This document shows, piece after piece, positions 5,405 to 5,448 of a stretch of DNA of 5,448 bases. Every line of letters begins with the position of its first letter. Positions within the stretch are counted from its first letter, which is position 1. Source of the stretch: Streptomyces sp. NRRL WC-3549 (GTDB taxonomy: Bacteria > Actinomycetota > Actinomycetes > Streptomycetales > Streptomycetaceae); the NCBI RefSeq assembly GCF_000721935.1, contig NZ_KL585442.1:70727-76174 (forward strand), given 5' to 3'. A program made the translations under genes and the position numbers. A model generated the notes under the pieces. That model did no database searches, was not told the origin of the DNA, and saw nothing but the letters and a program-made list of their open reading frames with translations.

Positions 5405-5448
5405 ATGACGGACAAGCGAGAGAAGCAACCGATCCCCGGCGCGCCGGG
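5405..5448 (+). CDS. Start of an unidentified gene, truncated by the window end
   Basis: Fourteen complete codons are present, reading MTDKREKQPIPGAP. The start is chosen because ATG follows a strong AGGAGG at ideal spacing. The visible residues are hydrophilic and charged, then proline/glycine-rich. They show no signal peptide and no family motif, so no function can be given. A hydrophilic lead-in like this is compatible with a cytoplasmic protein or with the N-terminal tail of a membrane transporter. It lies 234 bases after the hydrolase on the same strand and may or may not belong to the ligase-hydrolase operon. Confidence 0.7.
   Translation, partial: MTDKREKQPIPGAP

Noticed and set aside
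5193..5408. 71-codon + frame ending in an ATGA overlap with the gene at 5405
   Set aside because: The overlap is suggestive, but there is no ribosome binding site before its ATG, and the translation is Ala/Gly/Arg/Pro-rich without motifs.
1..5448. CRISPR arrays, tRNA or rRNA genes, insertion sequences, attachment sites
   Set aside because: No regularly spaced repeats, cloverleaf-like segments, transposase motifs or terminal repeats were seen on reading the window.

Overview
The window looks like the chromosome of a Streptomyces or close actinomycete. It is very GC-rich, third codon positions are almost all G or C, GTG is used as a start, purine-rich Shine-Dalgarno sites match the actinobacterial pattern, and the proteins resemble streptomycete families. 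All supported genes lie on the + strand. This assignment comes from composition and family recognition, not from a database search.

Layout. (1) Positions 1-565 hold the 3' end of an Lrp/AsnC-type regulator, cut by the window edge and probably a long double-module form. (2) After a 91-base gap comes an AlkB-type Fe(II)/2-oxoglutarate dioxygenase (657-1283), expected to repair alkylated bases. Its upstream gap holds a GAAC-N4-GTTC palindrome inside a longer imperfect inverted repeat, and a TAGGAT box six bases before the ATG. This suggests a LexA-type (SOS) operator over the promoter of a leaderless mRNA. (3) A 494-base stretch (1284-1777) has no credible gene but carries two long perfect palindromes and a weak terminator-like hairpin.

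(4) Next is a tight pair: an ATP-grasp ligase (1778-3094) followed 54 bases later by a 673-residue CocE/NonD (peptidase S15-type) serine hydrolase (3149-5170). Both have good ribosome binding sites and are probably one transcript. The spacer contains a 14-base tandem duplication. One enzyme belongs to a bond-forming superfamily and the other to an amide/ester-cleaving one. I infer that they act on the same small molecule or its precursor, but the substrate cannot be read from sequence. (5) A 234-base spacer ends in a perfect 8-bp hairpin just before a strong ribosome binding site and the first 14 codons of a further gene (5405 onward).

The most noteworthy items are the ATP-grasp/CocE pair, which may be an undescribed make-and-break module, and the putative SOS-controlled leaderless alkB. 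The antisense and overlapping frames, including one of 1060 codons opposite the enzyme pair, are explained by codon usage.
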